NCBI RefSeq assembly: GCF_036850765.1
Contig: NC_089493.1
Coordinates: 263,302,534 to 263,366,533, forward strand
Source of the DNA: Saccopteryx bilineata
Taxonomy: Eukaryota > Chordata > Mammalia > Chiroptera > Emballonuridae
Length of the DNA stretch: 64,000 nt
Reading direction: 5' to 3'
The notes under the pieces: generated by a model
What the model was told of the DNA's origin: nothing
Database searches by the model: none
Seen by the model: only the letters and a program-made list of their open reading frames with translations
Shown: positions 63,540 through 64,000 of the stretch, piece after piece
Layout of the letters: every line of letters begins with the position of its first letter
How positions within the stretch are numbered: position 1 is the first letter of the stretch
Made by a program: the position numbers and the translations under genes

Positions 63540-63910
63540 GTCCTGGTGTCTCAGTTCAGGCTGACATAACAAAATACCATAGACTAGGTGGCTTAAACAA
63601 CAGACATTTATTTCTCACAGCTCTGGAGTCTAGGAAGCCCCAGATCAAGGATTGGCTGATGCAGTTCCTGGCTTGTGGATGGCCACCTTCTCACTGTCTC
63701 TTCACATAAAGAGGGAGAAAGAGCATCACTAGTCTTTCTTCCTCTTCTTAAGAGAACACTAATTCCATCAAGGGACCTCCACCCTCACGACCTCATCTAA
63801 ACCTAATCACCTCCCAAAAGTCTCATTTCCAAATGAATGCCATCATATTGGAGGTTAGGGTCTTTTTGAAATTGGTTTATATGAATTTCAGACCGAGTTT
63901 ATCCAGAACC
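63540..63910 (-). repeat. MaLR-type LTR fragment, antisense
   Basis: CATAACAAAATACCATAGAC, TTAAACAACAGACATTTATT and ACCTAATCACCTCCCAAAAG parallel the element at 9.5 kb. Non-coding LTR remnant. Confidence 0.65.
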
Positions 63911-64000
63911 ACACAATGCATTTGGTTGCTATGGTTCTTCATCTCTTCTAATTTGATACATTATCTTTGCTTCTCTTGTTCCCATAACTCTGACTAGTGA

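Noticed and set aside
54310..64000. First exons of AGFG2, the next gene in human
   Set aside because: No sequence resembling its N-terminal ArfGAP domain occurs; the interval is repeat-rich intergenic DNA and the gene should lie further right.

Overview
The window is a piece of a mammalian nuclear genome, almost certainly from a bat. Four spliced genes are syntenic with human chromosome 7q22.1, in the human order PPP1R35 - SPACDR (C7orf61) - TSC22D4 - NYAP1. The interspersed repeats are dominated by tRNA-derived SINEs with bat-type heads such as GCCCTGGCCGGTTGGCTCAG. From memory, this set of SINEs looks like that of horseshoe bats and relatives (Rhinolophoidea); that sub-assignment is less certain than 'bat'.

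Layout. 0.28-1.33 kb: PPP1R35 on the minus strand (4 coding exons, 268 codons), a PP1-binding centrosome protein. 1.6-23.4 kb: intergenic DNA packed with about 31 SINE copies, L1 3' pieces, a MaLR-type LTR, MER5-like DNA repeats and two short DNA-transposon derivatives. No gene was recognised there. 23.4-28.1 kb: intergenic, nearly SINE-free, with a GC-rich block at about 27.1-27.8 kb. 28.36-31.48 kb: SPACDR/C7orf61 on the minus strand (3 coding exons, 203 codons). 33.15-42.15 kb: TSC22D4 on the minus strand (4 coding exons, 395 codons), with a 5' untranslated exon near 42.82 kb and one well-supported alternative first exon at 34.0 kb. 43.1-45.3 kb: gap between the divergent TSC22D4 and NYAP1 promoters. 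45.3-54.3 kb: NYAP1 on the plus strand (6 coding exons, 839 codons), starting in a CpG-rich region. 54.3-64 kb: intergenic DNA rich in SINE and L1; AGFG2, the next gene in human, is not reached.

The four genes are not a functional unit. They act in centriole maturation, sperm acrosome development, osmotic-stress/transcription control and neuronal PI3K signalling; their clustering is ordinary vertebrate synteny. Every coding exon listed joins in frame with GT donors and AG acceptors, and total lengths agree with the human proteins as I remember them (253, 206, 395 and 841 residues).

SINE families are called A to D here for convenience. A: about 370-400 nt, with a GGTTCGATTCCCGGCCAGGGCAC-like B-box region and a long GC-rich body that carries CTCF-like cores. 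B: about 190 nt, head CCTGACCTGTGGTGGCGCAG, tail AAATGAATAAATAA. C: about 320 nt, head CCTGACCAGGTGGTGGCGCA, body with AGCAATCAATGAACAACTAA. D: about 150-200 nt, head CCCTGGCCAGATAGCTCGG. No previously undescribed multi-gene system was found. The most interesting items are paired CTCF-like motifs spread by family A, a perfect-TIR mariner-like MITE inside a SINE, alternative TSC22D4 first exons, an upstream ORF overlapping the NYAP1 start, and a stop-free in-frame intron in PPP1R35.
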